Notes: generated by a model not told the origin, from the letters alone. A stretch of DNA of 64,000 bases from Mixophyes australis (GCA_036250195.1 JAVHZZ010000008.1:8794434-8858433), one strand, 5' to 3'; counted from the stretch's first letter, positions 46,301-57,016 are shown. A program made the numbers and translations.

Positions 46301-47516
46301 TAAGTACCGTAACGGACCCTAATTTACAGGTGGTTGTTAATTGTGGAGTTTGAGCAGACCATGTGCGACTATACTTAGTATTAATGTATATATGCAGATT
46401 TTAATCCCCCCCCCCAAATGTGAAAAGTGAAGTTGGAATCTACTCTATTAAAATCCCAAGTTTGCACCTGAGCATCCTAAAGTGAGGAGTTCCTATATAC
46501 ATCTTTATATACACAAACATTGGTCTTCTACTCAATGCCACAAGATGGCGCCATTGAAATGGGAATTTTTTATGGAAAGTCTTGGTCATTGTACACTGCG
46601 GAATTTTAAAAGTTGTGTGCCTATTTTTGCAAAATATTATCTAGGTTTCCCCTTCCCTTGTTCCTCACAAGAAAATACCTTCATATTTTTTTTTAATTTT
46701 TTTTTTCAGCTTCATCTATTTATATAGCTCCACTGATTCCACAGCATTGTACAGAGACCATTCTCACATCCGTCCCTGCCCCATTGGGGCTTAGTCTAAA
46801 TTCCCTAACACACACAGACTTGGGTCAATTTGTTAGCAGCCAATTAACCTACTAGTATGTTTTTGGAGTGTGGGAGGAAACTGGAGTACCCAGAGAAAAA
46901 CCCACGTAAACACGGGGAGACCTGTATTCAAGAATGTCTGGTCAGTTCTTGCTCTGTAGAAGCCGCTGCATCTTGCAAGTGGCCGTATCCTTGAGACCAC
47001 CATTGGTCACCTGTTTGGCGGTCTGTGGCTTTTGACTATAGGTAGTTTCAGATACTTGCCCTGTAATTATGCGACTTGTATTTTCACAACACCTGGAGAG
47101 CCACAGTTTTAGGAGTGATTTTAATGGAATGACTGAATGAGGTGTGGTCAAATGCACACAGCAACTTAAATTCATTAGACTATTTCTTCTCGCTGATGAT
47201 ATGAAACCGTCTAAAGCCAATTTAAAGGGAAAAATCTTTAGTGTATTTTAAGATTTAAAGTGATTTCTTTTATGCCAATGTAATCAAAGTGGTTTGCATT
47301 TATTTGACCGACTCTCAGCTATACATACTGTGTTCTATCTTCCAGGTGCTGAAATCTTCAAGCAGGCAGAATTATCCACTATTTACGTTTGTAAAGGGAC
47401 ACGCTCAAGACTTCGACTTGCCCTGCACTCCGGTCCACGAACAGAAGGACCTTTACACAGAAGATGAGAACAAGAGATTAAAAAGGCTTAGCACAGAGGA
47501 GTTTGTCTTGCTGTGA
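34262..47516 (+). CDS. ATG4C: ATG4C: autophagy-related cysteine protease
   Basis: The ten spliced coding exons are 34262-34337, 34646-34729, 36128-36364, 36441-36759, 37238-37308, 38033-38154, 42376-42454, 43157-43233, 46124-46243 and 47346-47516. They total 1,356 nt (451 residues plus stop) with every junction in frame and GT-AG. Residues near the catalytic site read [15 protein letters not shown] (nucleophile C108), and [10 protein letters not shown] supplies D337 and H339, so the C54 peptidase triad is complete. It ends STEEFVLL, a possible LC3-interacting motif. Established role: ATG4 proteases cleave Atg8/LC3/GABARAP precursors and delipidate them; ATG4C is mainly cytosolic. It was chosen over ATG4D by the N-terminus ([16 protein letters not shown]), the sequence throughout and the adjacent DOCK7. 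Its length is close to the mammalian protein. Confidence 0.97.
34646..34729 (+). CDS. ATG4C: ATG4C coding exon 2
   Basis: The exon is 84 nt, with acceptor TTTTTTTAG|GTTGG and donor GAAG|GTAAGT. It encodes [20 protein letters not shown] and KCYHFKSE, the conserved ATG4C/D N-terminal strand region. Confidence 0.95.
35095..35250. repeat. Fragment related to MITE B of the 57.9 kb nest
   Basis: It shares CATGTAGCACACAAATACTT, TTACACTGAAATTTAA and GCAACATGGTTTTG with the MITE at 57,926-58,221. The terminal repeats are lost. It lies in ATG4C intron 3. Confidence 0.6.
36128..36364 (+). CDS. ATG4C: ATG4C coding exon 3 (catalytic Cys)
   Basis: The exon is 237 nt, with acceptor TTTTTAG|AGTCC and donor AGAG|GTTGGT. 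It starts with a variable acidic/Ser segment, then [20 protein letters not shown] and [20 protein letters not shown] with the catalytic Cys108. It is separated from the next exon by an intron of only 76 bp. Confidence 0.96.
36441..36759 (+). CDS. ATG4C: ATG4C coding exon 4
   Basis: The exon is 319 nt, with acceptor TTTTACAG|ATTGG and donor TTGAG|GTATGT. It encodes [11 protein letters not shown], a variable middle, then [20 protein letters not shown] and [14 protein letters not shown], a conserved part of the C54 peptidase fold. Confidence 0.95.
37238..37308 (+). CDS. ATG4C: ATG4C coding exon 5
   Basis: The exon is 71 nt after a poly-T-rich acceptor (TTATTTAG|AAAAGC), with donor ACGA|GTAAGT. 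It encodes [20 protein letters not shown] and DCT. Confidence 0.94.
37640..37782. repeat. 36-bp CpG-rich minisatellite, four units
   Basis: There are four near-identical units of GTAGGCTGCCCCGGGGAGGA plus GCGGCCGCCTGTGGGC; the last unit has GTGGCCGC. Near identity implies recent duplication. It lies in ATG4C intron 6, between 37,309 and 38,032. Confidence 0.9.
38033..38154 (+). CDS. ATG4C: ATG4C coding exon 6
   Basis: The exon is 122 nt, with acceptor CTGTATAG|TTTAC and donor GTGAAG|GTGGGA. It encodes [20 protein letters not shown] and [20 protein letters not shown], ending in Lys in phase 0. Confidence 0.95.
38942..39108. repeat. Hairpin MITE (CAACCAAT/ATTGG type)
   Basis: The long imperfect inverted repeat includes GTGGGAGGTTGCCCATAGCA and its complement TGCTGTGGGCAATACCTCCA. 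It is related to the elements at 53,076-53,249 and 56,948-58,289. Confidence 0.65.
39396..39543. mobile_element. hAT MITE with 8-bp TSD
   Basis: It is 148 bp. The termini CAGGGTTAGGCAACCTGCGG and the reverse complement of CAGGGGTAGGCAACCTGCGG are flanked by the perfect duplication GTCTAGGG (39388-39395 and 39544-39551). Each arm holds ACTACAAGTCCCAGCATGC or a variant. An older relative is at about 43,857-43,990. Confidence 0.92.
41053..41697. mobile_element. hAT element nested in a SINE/MITE
   Basis: It is 645 bp. The ends are TAGGGATGTGC and the reverse complement of TAGAGATGAGC, flanked by the perfect 8-bp duplication ATTACCAC (41045-41052 and 41698-41705). It is non-autonomous: no transposase is seen. 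The right part is rich in GGATCCG/CGGATC-like palindromes. Confidence 0.88.
41838..41972 (+). repeat. SINE family B, 3' part, inside a Harbinger-like MITE
   Basis: It reads GATTGTAAGCTTGCGAGCAG, then TTTGTCCCCAATTGTAAAGC, then TGGTGCTATATAAATAAAGA. The 5' part of the same insertion probably lies to the left, split by a hAT element at 41053-41697. Confidence 0.7.
42376..42454 (+). CDS. ATG4C: ATG4C coding exon 7
   Basis: The exon is 79 nt, with acceptor TTTTCTTAG|GGTATC and donor CCAAG|GTTGGT. It encodes [20 protein letters not shown] and YFVGFQ. The preceding 4.2 kb intron holds nested transposons. Confidence 0.95.
43157..43233 (+). CDS. ATG4C: ATG4C coding exon 8 (catalytic Asp and His)
   Basis: The exon is 77 nt, with acceptor CCTTGTAG|ATGAC and donor CTCGAG|GTATCG. 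It encodes [20 protein letters not shown] and KDFPLE, with D337 and H339 of the catalytic triad. Confidence 0.95.
43857..43990. repeat. Older relative of the CAACCTGCGG hAT MITE
   Basis: The left arm (GGCCAACCTGCGGCTCTCCT and ACTACAAATCCCAGCATGC) is clear; the right arm is diverged. It lies in ATG4C intron 9. Confidence 0.6.
44051..44329. repeat. Dispersed repeat C, copy 2
   Basis: This is an inverted copy relative to 17.4 kb, with a G18-type run near its left end and C-rich runs near its right end. It lies in ATG4C intron 9. Confidence 0.65.
44330..46123. other. ATG4C intron 9 remainder
   Basis: No exon, tandem repeat or clear transposon end was found; there is a poly-T run near 45,110-45,123. 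Confidence 0.45.
46124..46243 (+). CDS. ATG4C: ATG4C coding exon 9
   Basis: The exon is 120 nt (40 codons), with acceptor TTCTCTTAG|TCATTC and donor ACAAAG|GTAGGT. It encodes [38 protein letters not shown] and TK. Confidence 0.95.
46711..46920 (-). repeat. SINE family A copy, head missing
   Basis: This is a diverged reverse copy in ATG4C intron 10, lacking the tRNA-like head. Confidence 0.75.
47346..47516 (+). CDS. ATG4C: ATG4C coding exon 10 (C-terminus)
   Basis: It has 171 nt after TCTTCCAG. It encodes [20 protein letters not shown], a variable acidic stretch, and [14 protein letters not shown] followed by TGA. The terminal F-V-L-L with upstream acidic residues resembles an LC3-interacting region. 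Confidence 0.95.
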   Translation: MLKSSSRQNYPLFTFVKGHAQDFDLPCTPVHEQKDLYTEDENKRLKRLSTEEFVLL

Positions 47517-47915
47517 ACATTCCTTGTGCCCCTTTACCTGGCCATTCTCCACGGCACAACCATCCTTACCGAAACACTAGGACACAAGAGTGTATTTCTT
47601 TTTGTTTTTACAACCTGTTTGTTTTTTAACAATTTTTTAATGTGTTTTTATGCAATTGTGGGGCCTTTTTTACGAATGGTCTCATTGTTTTGTAAGGTTG
47701 TTACATGAATGACTGTTTAATAATACACGGGACTGGAACACAGACTACAAATTAGACCGAATGCACCGTTCACCAGTCTCGGCTCGCTGAAGGATACGAG
47801 GGTGCAGCGTCACTGTGATCTGTAAAATATCTTTTGATTTTAAGCTGTTTACGTTCAATATGCTACAAATCCTGTAACGAAAGGCCACGTAAAATAAAAC
47901 TAGGTTGGCACAGAC
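47517..47915 (+). other. ATG4C: ATG4C 3'UTR (proximal form)
   Basis: It runs from the stop to just past the AATAAA at 47,892. No competing open frame is seen. Longer 3' ends are possible. Confidence 0.6.
47892..47897 (+). terminator. ATG4C: Candidate poly(A) signal of ATG4C
   Basis: The canonical AATAAA lies 376 bp after the stop, followed 30-50 bp on by a GT-rich stretch (GTATTGTTGCATTGTTGGTG) that fits a downstream element. Confidence 0.6.
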
Positions 47916-48666
47916 CTGGCGGTATTGTTGCATTGTTGGTGTGTACAATTGGGCAAGACGGGCTTAGAATGATTGACCAAAACGGACACCATTCCGGTGT
48001 CATGGCAAACGTCAGTGCCCCAATTGTTTGGTGAATGGGTTGAACAAGCCGCACCTCTTAACTGGGACTTGTTGGTTTGGCCAGAGGGTAATTGTGCAAC
48101 CACAAAATGATAGTGGGTGTCCAAATTTGACTGCAATATTGGGCCAATTGCCTAAAATCTTATCTTGGCTCTTGTGGACTGCTTGTAGACCTTCTCCTGT
48201 CTGACATGACCAAACATATGCGCTACTAGTTGTAAATATAGGATCTTGGGGTCAGGGGTTTGCTTGGCCTCCTATCTTCTACCAAATTAAAACCTTTGGC
48301 CCTATTTGTAGGAATTTACATTCCCAATGCGCCTAGATTATTTATTTCTTACTGTATTTGTTGCCAACAATTCCTTGGTATAATAACTTGTACTGGTTTT
48401 AGTTTGAAAGTGGCTCTGAAAAATGAGTCCCACTTTTAAAGGGAGATTATAACGGTTCAGAGGTATAATCGCACCTGTGATCATTTTGGTGAGGTGTCTA
48501 TTATGCTGCTAATGTTCTGAGGGCTTGTTAATCTCTTACGGCATAAAATATGGGTGCATCCACGTCCAAATTATTAGAGGTTCTAGTTAGTGGAAATTTG
48601 CAAATAATGCCTCCGGTTTCTATAATTTGAATATTAGTGGTTATTTTTTTAACTTGTATCTATGGA
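47916..48666. other. Intergenic DNA just downstream of ATG4C
   Basis: No gene or repeat was recognised. Confidence 0.45.
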
Positions 48667-48971
48667 TCATATATTTATATTGCGCGACTAATTCTGCAGT
48701 GCTATACAGAGAACTCGCTCACATCAGTCCCTGCCCCATTGGAGTTTACAATCTTAATCCCCTAACATACACAGGAACACAGACCGTGAGAGACTAAGGG
48801 CAATTTAATAGTAGCCAATTAGCCTACCAGTATGTTTATGGAGTGTGGGAGGAAACCCACGCAAACACGGGGAGAACATACAAACTCCACAAAGACAAGG
48901 CCATGGTCGGGAATTGAACTCATGACCCCAGCGCTGTGAGGCAGAAGTGCTGACTACTGAGCCACCGTGCT
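48667..48971 (-). repeat. SINE family A copy
   Basis: This is a nearly full-length, older reverse copy downstream of ATG4C, with the head GACTACTGAGCCACCGTG on the plus strand. Confidence 0.78.
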
Positions 48972-51900
48972 AAAGGCTATCTAGGTATACATGGGAAATT
49001 AAGGGTGGGAGGGCTTAGTCCTTTTTTAGGCCAGGGAATGATGGGGCATGGTGGCCAGTGCGGAAGGTGGCTCTTCCAGTATGTCCGTGGTCCTTACAGT
49101 TGTCAGGCATGGGAAGTGGCAGAAATCACTAGTACGTAGTAAAGTGATTGACCTCAATCAGGATGATAGTATGGTGAACCCTGATCTAACTGGCCAATTG
49201 GCGCCTACAAGACCCTCCTTTTTTATTTAATTTTTTCCCCCTGTAACGGGTCGTCTAGGTGAAGAAATATATCTCAATGTTTTAATGAGGACTTATAGAA
49301 GAATAAAGTGAAATTAAGCCTGAATTCTAAAATGGAATATACAGTATTTTCCTTTTTAAAGTACAGTTGGCTGCACACCGGCTGCTGCCATTTTGTGGGT
49401 TGAAGCAATATTCCTGAGAATGCAGCCCATCCGCTTGTTGATGTCATTGGTTCCTAGTGAACCGGTTGGCTGCATGGTTGTAAATTATTGGTTCAGTCCC
49501 AAAGTGGCTGCTGGCGTTGTGAAGAAATGAAAAGAAAAACAGAACAATCCCTGTATTCCTGGATAATCCTGCCCTTTCAAGCACCTACTAGAAATTAACT
49601 GAGCAACTTCAACTTCTGTATTGTGAAGAAATTGACAGAGGGAAGCTTTTGTAATCAGCAAAAAAGATAAAAATAAAACAAATTTGTGGATGATGCCATC
49701 GATAGAAGGCTGTATTTACACACAGGTCTTTAATAAAAAAAAATTCAATACAGGTGCATCTCTAAAGTTTCATCATGCATACTATGTAGTGTCCATTTGT
49801 GACACTGGATCAGACGGCACCGGATGACCAAATGACTGAACAAGAGTATGGACCTTGTACACAATACCGATCAAAGTTGGCCCGGGCCGGGTTGCCTGAG
49901 CCACTCGCTGGAAGGGGAATGGGGGACTTCCCTTCATAATGGCGGGAACGGTTCATGTAAATGAGTCTGTTTTACAAGCCTTTAGAATGTTTGGCTCCTA
50001 ATTTTTTATGCTAATTTACATTCTTGTGTTCTATGCTGCTCGGACTCTGGTTTTCCATCTGTTTGGGAAAAAATTGCTTGATGGTTAACAATGAACAGAA
50101 GAATTGATTCAGTGTCTTCCTCGGCGGATGAAGCAATACTGGAATAATTTTAATTGTAGCCGTGTAACACTTGCAATCTGAAAGATGACTTGTGCTCTGT
50201 TGCCCAGGAGAATGGGCTACTGGCTGCTACACAAAGCGTTAGAAATTCTAAACATGACAACATGCTCTCGGCACATTGTCAGCGGTCTATGAAAGGGCGT
50301 TTGTAGTGGGATGCCCTGCTCTGTCTTACAGTGTATTTACAGAGATGCATGAATATTTGATTAATGAGTCATGGTCTTGGGAGAAATGTAATAACTGAAC
50401 CTCTTTACAAAGGCGTCTAGTTGACTGTTAACACAGCTGCCAATCACAACGCTGACACCGCGGCCTTTTTCGTGGCGTAATGTATTCAGTAGCGAGAATT
50501 CCTCGCTTTAAAAGTGGATCAGAGGGATATTATGCAGTTATTTGTGCTAATCCCTTTGTAAGATCAATTTACAAAGTCTGGTTTGTAAAGATTTTTTCCC
50601 CTATGGAAACAGGGCTTGACACGTGGCCTGTAAGAGCCTTTTTCTATACTGTTCGCTGTGTATTCTCCGTTCCCCAGTACTGTGAATTGCCTCTGTGTTT
50701 GGTAAAAAAACAGGAGACAATATTTCCCTGTTTGGTTACTGGTTTATTAATAGTGTCTAGTTCACAATACATTCTTTGGTGTGTGTGGCTGGGGTTAAAA
50801 GTCATAGGTCTCGGTGGTAATTTTGCAGGGAAAACTTAAGGGGCCATGTAAAAGGATTATAATATAATTGAGCTTTGCCATTGAGACATTTGTTGTTAAA
50901 ATTATGTAATGATTCCTCTATTATGAATTATTTTGGTTAGTGCGTTGCTAGAGTTAATGGCTGCTAGTGAGGTGGGTTGATTGGATTACCTATTCTCCTA
51001 TCCAGTCGGGTAACAATGTCCATTAGATAGGGCCCCACATCCTCTGCTTTGTAAGGTTTATAGTTAGAGTCCATGTTCTAGAGAACTTTTTTGCTTTTAA
51101 ACCAAATTCCACAGCCCGCGTCTGTTCATTCTATGCGGACGTGTTTATGATGTGGGCTGCTTTCTTTTCAGCAGTTGCAATAGGAAAAAAAGTATAACTC
51201 TGTTATATAATGACTTTCTTCCCACTCCAACAAAAAACTGACCTTTGGCAACAGTCGTTCCACTTTTTCAAATCCATGAATTGTATTTTAGAAATCTGTG
51301 TTTTTTTTTTGTTTAATGACTCACTCCTATCCCCCCTGTGTTGTGTAAAATGAAACTACCTGTATATTTTTATTTTTCCTTTTGATCCTATTTTAGGCTA
51401 CAGAGGGTGCCTTACAGTTACCAAAATATTTCTATGCAATGTGTTATTTTTCCAGCCTCCTTTCAGGCACTGGGGTTATAACTCACTTACATTCCTAGGA
51501 CTAAGCAACAGGTATTCTTGTGCTATTGCTGACTTGTTTGGTCCATTGGTTACCAGCCTGGCTTGTTACCTACTTTACCTATCTGTGTAACCCTGCACTT
51601 CTAGACTGTTTGTCTGGTCCCTACTGTCGGTGGATCCATCCATTCTCAGCAAACGCCCAGTGGGTCTAGCTGTTCCTGTCTGACAGTGAGGTCCATTGTC
51701 TCCTTGCAATGTCCCTGCACACCCCATCTGGGCCAACAAAGCTGCTAACAGCAATGTGAGTGAACTGCCGGAGTTGTGCGTAAACCCTGACAGCTCTTAG
51801 ACTGATTTCCATTATTCTTGTCTAGGTATCTTCTATGTCGGCAAACAGGTTCGTTGGCAAAACATTTTTAAAATTTGCCAAAGTTTACCCTGTGCTCAAT

Positions 51901-52680
51901 GTGTCCACTATTAAAGTATTCACTTCAGTTTTGCAATAGCTGAAGTATTTGGGCTTCAAGCAAGATTTTTTCTTTTTTTTTTCTTTCCTTTCTCCTTTTA
52001 TGTATATAAACTGATTTGGTGAACTCTAGTCTACAATAACTGTTTTAGTTCTGTATCCTATTAACAAACTTCAAACGATTCAAAATGGTACCCTTTTTCT
52101 GTTTTGTTTTACTCCATCCTCTCTTCTGAACCTGACAAACTGGTGGGAGCCGTTACCCACCAACTATTTTAATAATTTGGCAGTTGTACAAAAGCCTTAT
52201 TTGTTTGATTACCTCTTTGAACCAAATCAACTCAACTGCGATCTGTGGAGATATGTCAGAGGTTATGGGTTAATGGTCTCATTACTTGACTCTCTCCATT
52301 CAGTCAAATTCTTACAAATATGGTAAGAACCTACTCATAAGTCAAGAAATGTTTTAGACAGTTCTCATCATCAAACAGGCCAATCATAACACAGAAAATG
52401 GTAGAACGACACAATTAACGCAGTCTCTTCAGGGTACAGCAACGTCCATCTTTCCAGTTGAAAAAAAAATCACATGATGTCTTGAAAATACTCTAACCCC
52501 GGCCAGGAAACGTTGATTTTGGTTGAGTAATGTGGACAGTTTCCCCATGTATCAAATACTAAACATAGAATATATGTTATGAAGATATGATAGAAAAACA
52601 AGTGCCGGTTTGTACCCCTCTGTGGTTTGGGGCACTAGTTTAATCTGGTTGTTTCTTATTTTAAAGTATGGCTTACACCA
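48972..52680. other. Intergenic stretch, largely unique
   Basis: There is no recognisable gene. A segment at 49,410-49,463 carries the two halves of the 43-bp satellite unit in inverted arrangement. The 119-codon open frame at 50,480-50,839 has no recognisable features. The unique part at 50,080-50,470 could be a conserved noncoding element but I cannot show it. Confidence 0.45.
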
Positions 52681-52683
52681 GAA

Positions 52684-52858
52684 GGGTCCCGTCTCAGTCC
52701 TCAAAGGCTGCCAACAGGTCATGTTTTTGGGATTACCTTAATCATATACAGGTGAGTTAATCTTTTGGGCAGGGTCAGTGATTATTACACCTGTTTCCAC
52801 AGATGGAAATCCAGAAAACATGAACTGTTGGTAGCCCTTGAGGACTGAGACAGGACCC
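52684..52858. repeat. Hairpin MITE
   Basis: The arms GGGTCCCGTCTCAGTCCTCA and TGAGGACTGAGACAGGACCC are near-perfect reverse complements about 175 bp apart end to end. Confidence 0.7.
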
Positions 52859-52924
52859 CTCTGCCTTAAGGGATTAATATAGGGTCATTACTTATATTAC
52901 AATTAAAATACATAGAGTTATATC

Positions 52925-52990
52925 ATTACTAACTTTGAAAAGACAAATCCATCAAGTTCAAGCTTAAAGATCACAACTACTGATTCCCTA
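52925..52990 (-). repeat. CR1 3'-end fragment
   Basis: AAATCCATCAAGTTCAAGCT matches the region just inside the CR1 3' end (compare GTCCATCAAGTTCAACC at about 3,595). Confidence 0.5.
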
Positions 52991-53075
52991 AATGAGTGAG
53001 CTACCTCTATTTCTTTACATGGGAGGGACAGTACTTGTTCTGGCACCATCAATAGTTTCCAGATTAATTACCTAG

Positions 53076-53249
53076 GGGTAAATGTATCAAGCTGAGAGGT
53101 TTCCGTCAGGTTTGAAAAGTGGAGATGTTGCCTATAACAACCAATCAGATTATAGCTGTCATTTTGTCGAATGTACTAAATAAACGATAGCTAGAATCTG
53201 ATTGGTTTTTCAAACCCGCCGGAAAACTCTCAGCTTGATACATTTACCC
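53076..53249. repeat. Hairpin MITE, complete
   Basis: It is 174 bp, starting GGGTAAATGTATCAAGCTGA and ending with its reverse complement; the interior has AACCAATCAGATT and its complement. It is the same superfamily as the outer element at 56,948. Confidence 0.8.
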
Positions 53250-55112
53250 TCCTGGAGAAAGTTCAAAACGCAACTAATCTGCATGCACATTTTACACACA
53301 AAATACAATTTTACATCCAACTTTCCACCAGACCCACTATGTGAGAAGAGAAAGTGGGGAACAAAAAAAGGGGGGGCAGTTTTTGGCAGCCCCCAGCAAG
53401 GTAGTCAGTGTGGGTAAACTGTCTGTGGATGGAGTAGGTGTTGCAGATCCATCTCATATTTTGCACTTGCGCCCAGTACGCCAATGTCTCAAAATGAAAT
53501 GCTGAATGCACGTAGGGAGGGGAATCTTGGCAACGTATTGTCGGGGTGCGTATGTAGTCGCCCAAAACAGCCAATCAGGTTCTGTGCCATTTAGAAACAG
53601 AAAGCAAAATTCTGGTTGCCGTGGGCTACAGCACATAACCATGCATCATTAAATTAACCTTAATTGAGTATATTTTGCCTTTCAAATGGTGCATAGATGA
53701 TGGATGGAGGCCGTGTCTCCATGTTTGTTGTGGCAGCCGGAGGTTTTGCAGTTGTTGTTGGTTCCGGGCTGCTGTGTTCTGCTCCGGGGGCTCCTGAGAT
53801 CCTCTCTGCATTATCGCAGGCTCGTAATGAAGTTGCTGTACCACTGTGGTAATTAAGGAAGATCTGGCAGTAATTGCAACAGTGAATCAATGTAACTATT
53901 ACCGCTTTAACGAGAGCTGGTTTAATGTTGTAATCTAACCCTTTCCTCCTGATAAAACACACACTGGGTCTATTTACCGAGCTGCTGAGCGGGATTATGT
54001 CGTACTGTCAATATTTATACATATTTATACATAAACGGGGAGGAACAAAATACGTTTATATACAGAGGAGATTGTTCAGTTCAACTGTGAGGATGAAGAG
54101 TGAATGTGTAATAATGTTCTTAGAGGAGGTAATGCATGTACAATGGCTGGGGCACGTTGCCCAAATGAAGGGGGGGGGGGGGGGGGGGGGGGCAACTGAA
54201 GGTGGTCCCATTGATAACAAAAAGGAAGAATAGGGCCTAAGAAAATAATTTTGTTTCCTTCTCTGTCTGTATTCTAGTAACCACCTGTATGTTTGGAATA
54301 TCAGCCCCAATACTGTTCCCTAGCATGGAATCTGGACAAACGTAATTAAATGGTTGGATAGGGAGTGTGGCCTGGGAGAATTTAGACGGTGCTTGGTTGT
54401 GCCCAAATTGTTTTAATATGGGAGTGTTGAGCAGTAGATTTAGTATTCTGTGTTGTCTAGTGTGTAAACTACAACTCTATACGGCATAGTTGTTCCCAAT
54501 TGTAAAGCATTGCGGAACATGCTGGCGCTTTGTAAATAAATCATGATGATCGTTGGCTACTCTCCCGCATTGGTGGGAGATCTCCCGAGGGAGCAGACCA
54601 TTGTCCCGATGGCTGCCAGTCTTGCAAAGTGGGCAGGGACTTCTTGTAATAATGCAAATTATGTCCTCAAGCCCGCGCGCACCTCAGTGAACAGTAAGCG
54701 AGCAGCAGTGTGAAGACAAGCTTTGCGCCATCGTAGACGTCGTCACTGCTTACTTCATGGTACAACTCGCGTTGTCAAGCGCCTCCCATGTCTCCTTTTC
54801 ATACGTCCTCCCAGTGATACGCTGCCTTAAGGACAATGCTGGATTTACAATGTTGTGGCCTGTAGGCACATAACACATGGCACACTAAACCCCACACTAT
54901 CCAACAGTCACTCCTCTGATATTTGCTAGGTTCCCTGGTCCTCTCACAAGGCAGAATATAGTGGCACTAGTTCAATATTCTGATTCCTTTAGTTTTTATT
55001 TGATAAGGAGAAATAAATCAAGTTTGTAGTACGTGCTGTGCTGGGCAGGAGTTGTCTCTCACCTCCTTCCCCCTAGGCCCAGGTCTAATGGTAAATCCTG
55101 CCCTCTCTATCA
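53250..55112. other. Intergenic stretch with poly-G run
   Basis: It contains an uninterrupted G run of about 20 nt at 54,171-54,192 and a SINE B tail at 54,488. No gene was seen. Confidence 0.45.
54488..54548 (+). repeat. SINE family B, tail fragment
   Basis: A fragment reading CCCAATTGTAAAGCATTGCG and ending CTTTGTAAATAAATCATGAT is the last 60 bp of family B. Confidence 0.6.
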
Positions 55113-55476
55113 TTATATACAGACTGTGAAGAGTTCATGGGCAATTTTAATGTATTTGTACACGGCCCAACAAGAGTAAGAGTGACCGGGGCTTAACCCC
55201 GGCGCCCAGGGCTCTGGGGTGAGTATGATGGGCTTAAGCTCGCTCTCCCCAGCCTTGGTCAACCTATAATACTCACCTGACTGGCCAGGACATCGTTCCT
55301 GCAGACACCAAACGATGACTAGAGATAGAAGAGGTGGGAGCTGGGGTTGGAGGATTGAGTGGCTTCCTTTGAAAGATACCCCGGAGAAGTTGCTTATGCA
55401 GGGTGAGGGTTGTTGAACCATGCTCAGAAAATCCTTTAGCCCCGGCCCTGATTCTTACAGCTTCTGTATGTATCGT

Positions 55477-55814
55477 GGGGCAGTACGGTGGCTCAGTGGT
55501 TAGCACTTCTGCCTCACAGCACTTGGGTCATAAGTTCAATCCCCGACAATGGCCTTATCTGTGTGGAGTTTGTATGTTCTTCCCGTGTTTGTGTGGGTCT
55601 CCTCCAGGTGCTCCGGTTTCCTCCCACACTCCAAAAACATACTTGTAGGTTAATTGTCTGCTAAAAAATTGACCCTAGTCTGTCTGTGTGTCTGCGTGTG
55701 TGTGTGTTAGGGAATTTAGACTGTAAGCCCCAATGGGGCGCAGGGACTGATGTGAGTGAGTTCTCTGTACAGCGCTGCGGAATTAGTGGCGCTATATAAA
55801 TGATGATGATGATC
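55477..55814 (+). repeat. SINE family A copy
   Basis: This is a full-length forward copy with head GGTGGCTCAGTGGTTAGC and a clean (GAT)n end, one of the least diverged copies in the window. Confidence 0.8.
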
Positions 55815-56159
55815 TACCTTAACTTACATTGCACCTTGGGTTCACTGATTTCTAATGTGTTTCGAGAGTCAGACCCCTCCTCTGTTGATTGCTGCATACT
55901 TCAAGCAAGTTTTAACTGCTACATATTGAGTACACTTGTTGCTGCACTAACTAGGGACTCAGCTACAGGAGATGCCTTGATGTTGTCTGGAGAGCTTACC
56001 CCAATATAGCTCTCCTACTTATGTCTATGTTGTAACATACTGATTTCTTGTTCGCTTTAGAGTGCCCGACTATGCTTTATTTTCACATAATCTGCTCATG
56101 GCTATTGCACGATCATCTTTGATTATACAATTATTTTTGCATATTATTTACACCATGTC

Positions 56160-56461
56160 CATAGGCAATCCGAGGAAGGGGGGGTTCACAGTGCCTGGAA
56201 AACCCCCTCCAAGCCTGGGGCACTGTATAATTGAGGTGGCTGGACCCTGCCCCCGATTTACACAGCTCTTCTTGAAAAGGGAGAGCTGCGTTCACCTAAC
56301 AGTAGTGCATGGAGCATTGCCCATGTATATTATGGGGATAGGAAGAGTTGGAGAGCAGCCAAGCACTGTCTAATATTATAGCCACGCCCCCATGCATGTT
56401 TGTCACGCCCACTGGCGGCGTGGTGTGGAAATCCCCATTACAAATCCTACGTTTTCCCCTG
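56160..56461. repeat. Dispersed repeat C, copy 3
   Basis: It has the same core (GCATTGCCCATGTATATTAT) in inverted orientation, downstream of ATG4C. Confidence 0.65.
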
Positions 56462-56499
56462 ATATCACAGGTCCCTTTCACTGTGTAACTTGTTGTGAA

Positions 56500-56940
56500 C
56501 CTCCCTTTGGTACTATACAGCCTGCAAAATAACTCCTACAAGTTCATTCCTCTTTAAATGAAACATTATTATTGTATAAGTCAGAGGATTTGAAAATTAG
56601 CTGGCAGCTGATCCTAAGAAATTTGGGAGCAAGAGAAATGATTTCCCTCACAGTCCGCTGGAGCAGAATTTAGTCACGACTAAGGGCTTTGATTTGTAAC
56701 CGTTTCCGCCTGTACTGAGAAAATAATGGGATTGTGAATGACAGGTTTTGATCTCTGGCAGAGCCTTGGGATAATATTTCAATAAGTTAGGATCATTTTT
56801 ATGTTTCAGTTTAATGTAGATCTGACAATTGAAGAGGGGAAGCGCTATTGATAGCGGATATTGATGTCTTTGCTGTAAAATTATGGAGACAGCACAAAGC
56901 TGAGGTGAAATGTGGCCATTGTTCCGAGGATTGTTAGTGA
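56500..56940. other. Unique AT-rich stretch, possible conserved noncoding element
   Basis: It is free of recognised repeats and contains motif-dense sequence (for example GATTGTGAATGACAGGTTTT). Conservation cannot be judged from one sequence. Confidence 0.25.
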
Positions 56941-57016
56941 AGATTGTGGGGTATATTTACTAAACTGCGGGTTTGAAAAAGTGGTGATGTTGCCTATAGC
57001 AACCAATCAGATTCTA

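Noticed and set aside
50480..50839. 119-codon plus-strand frame downstream of ATG4C
   Set aside because: It has no recognisable motif, no splice or promoter context and ordinary intergenic composition; its length is not surprising.
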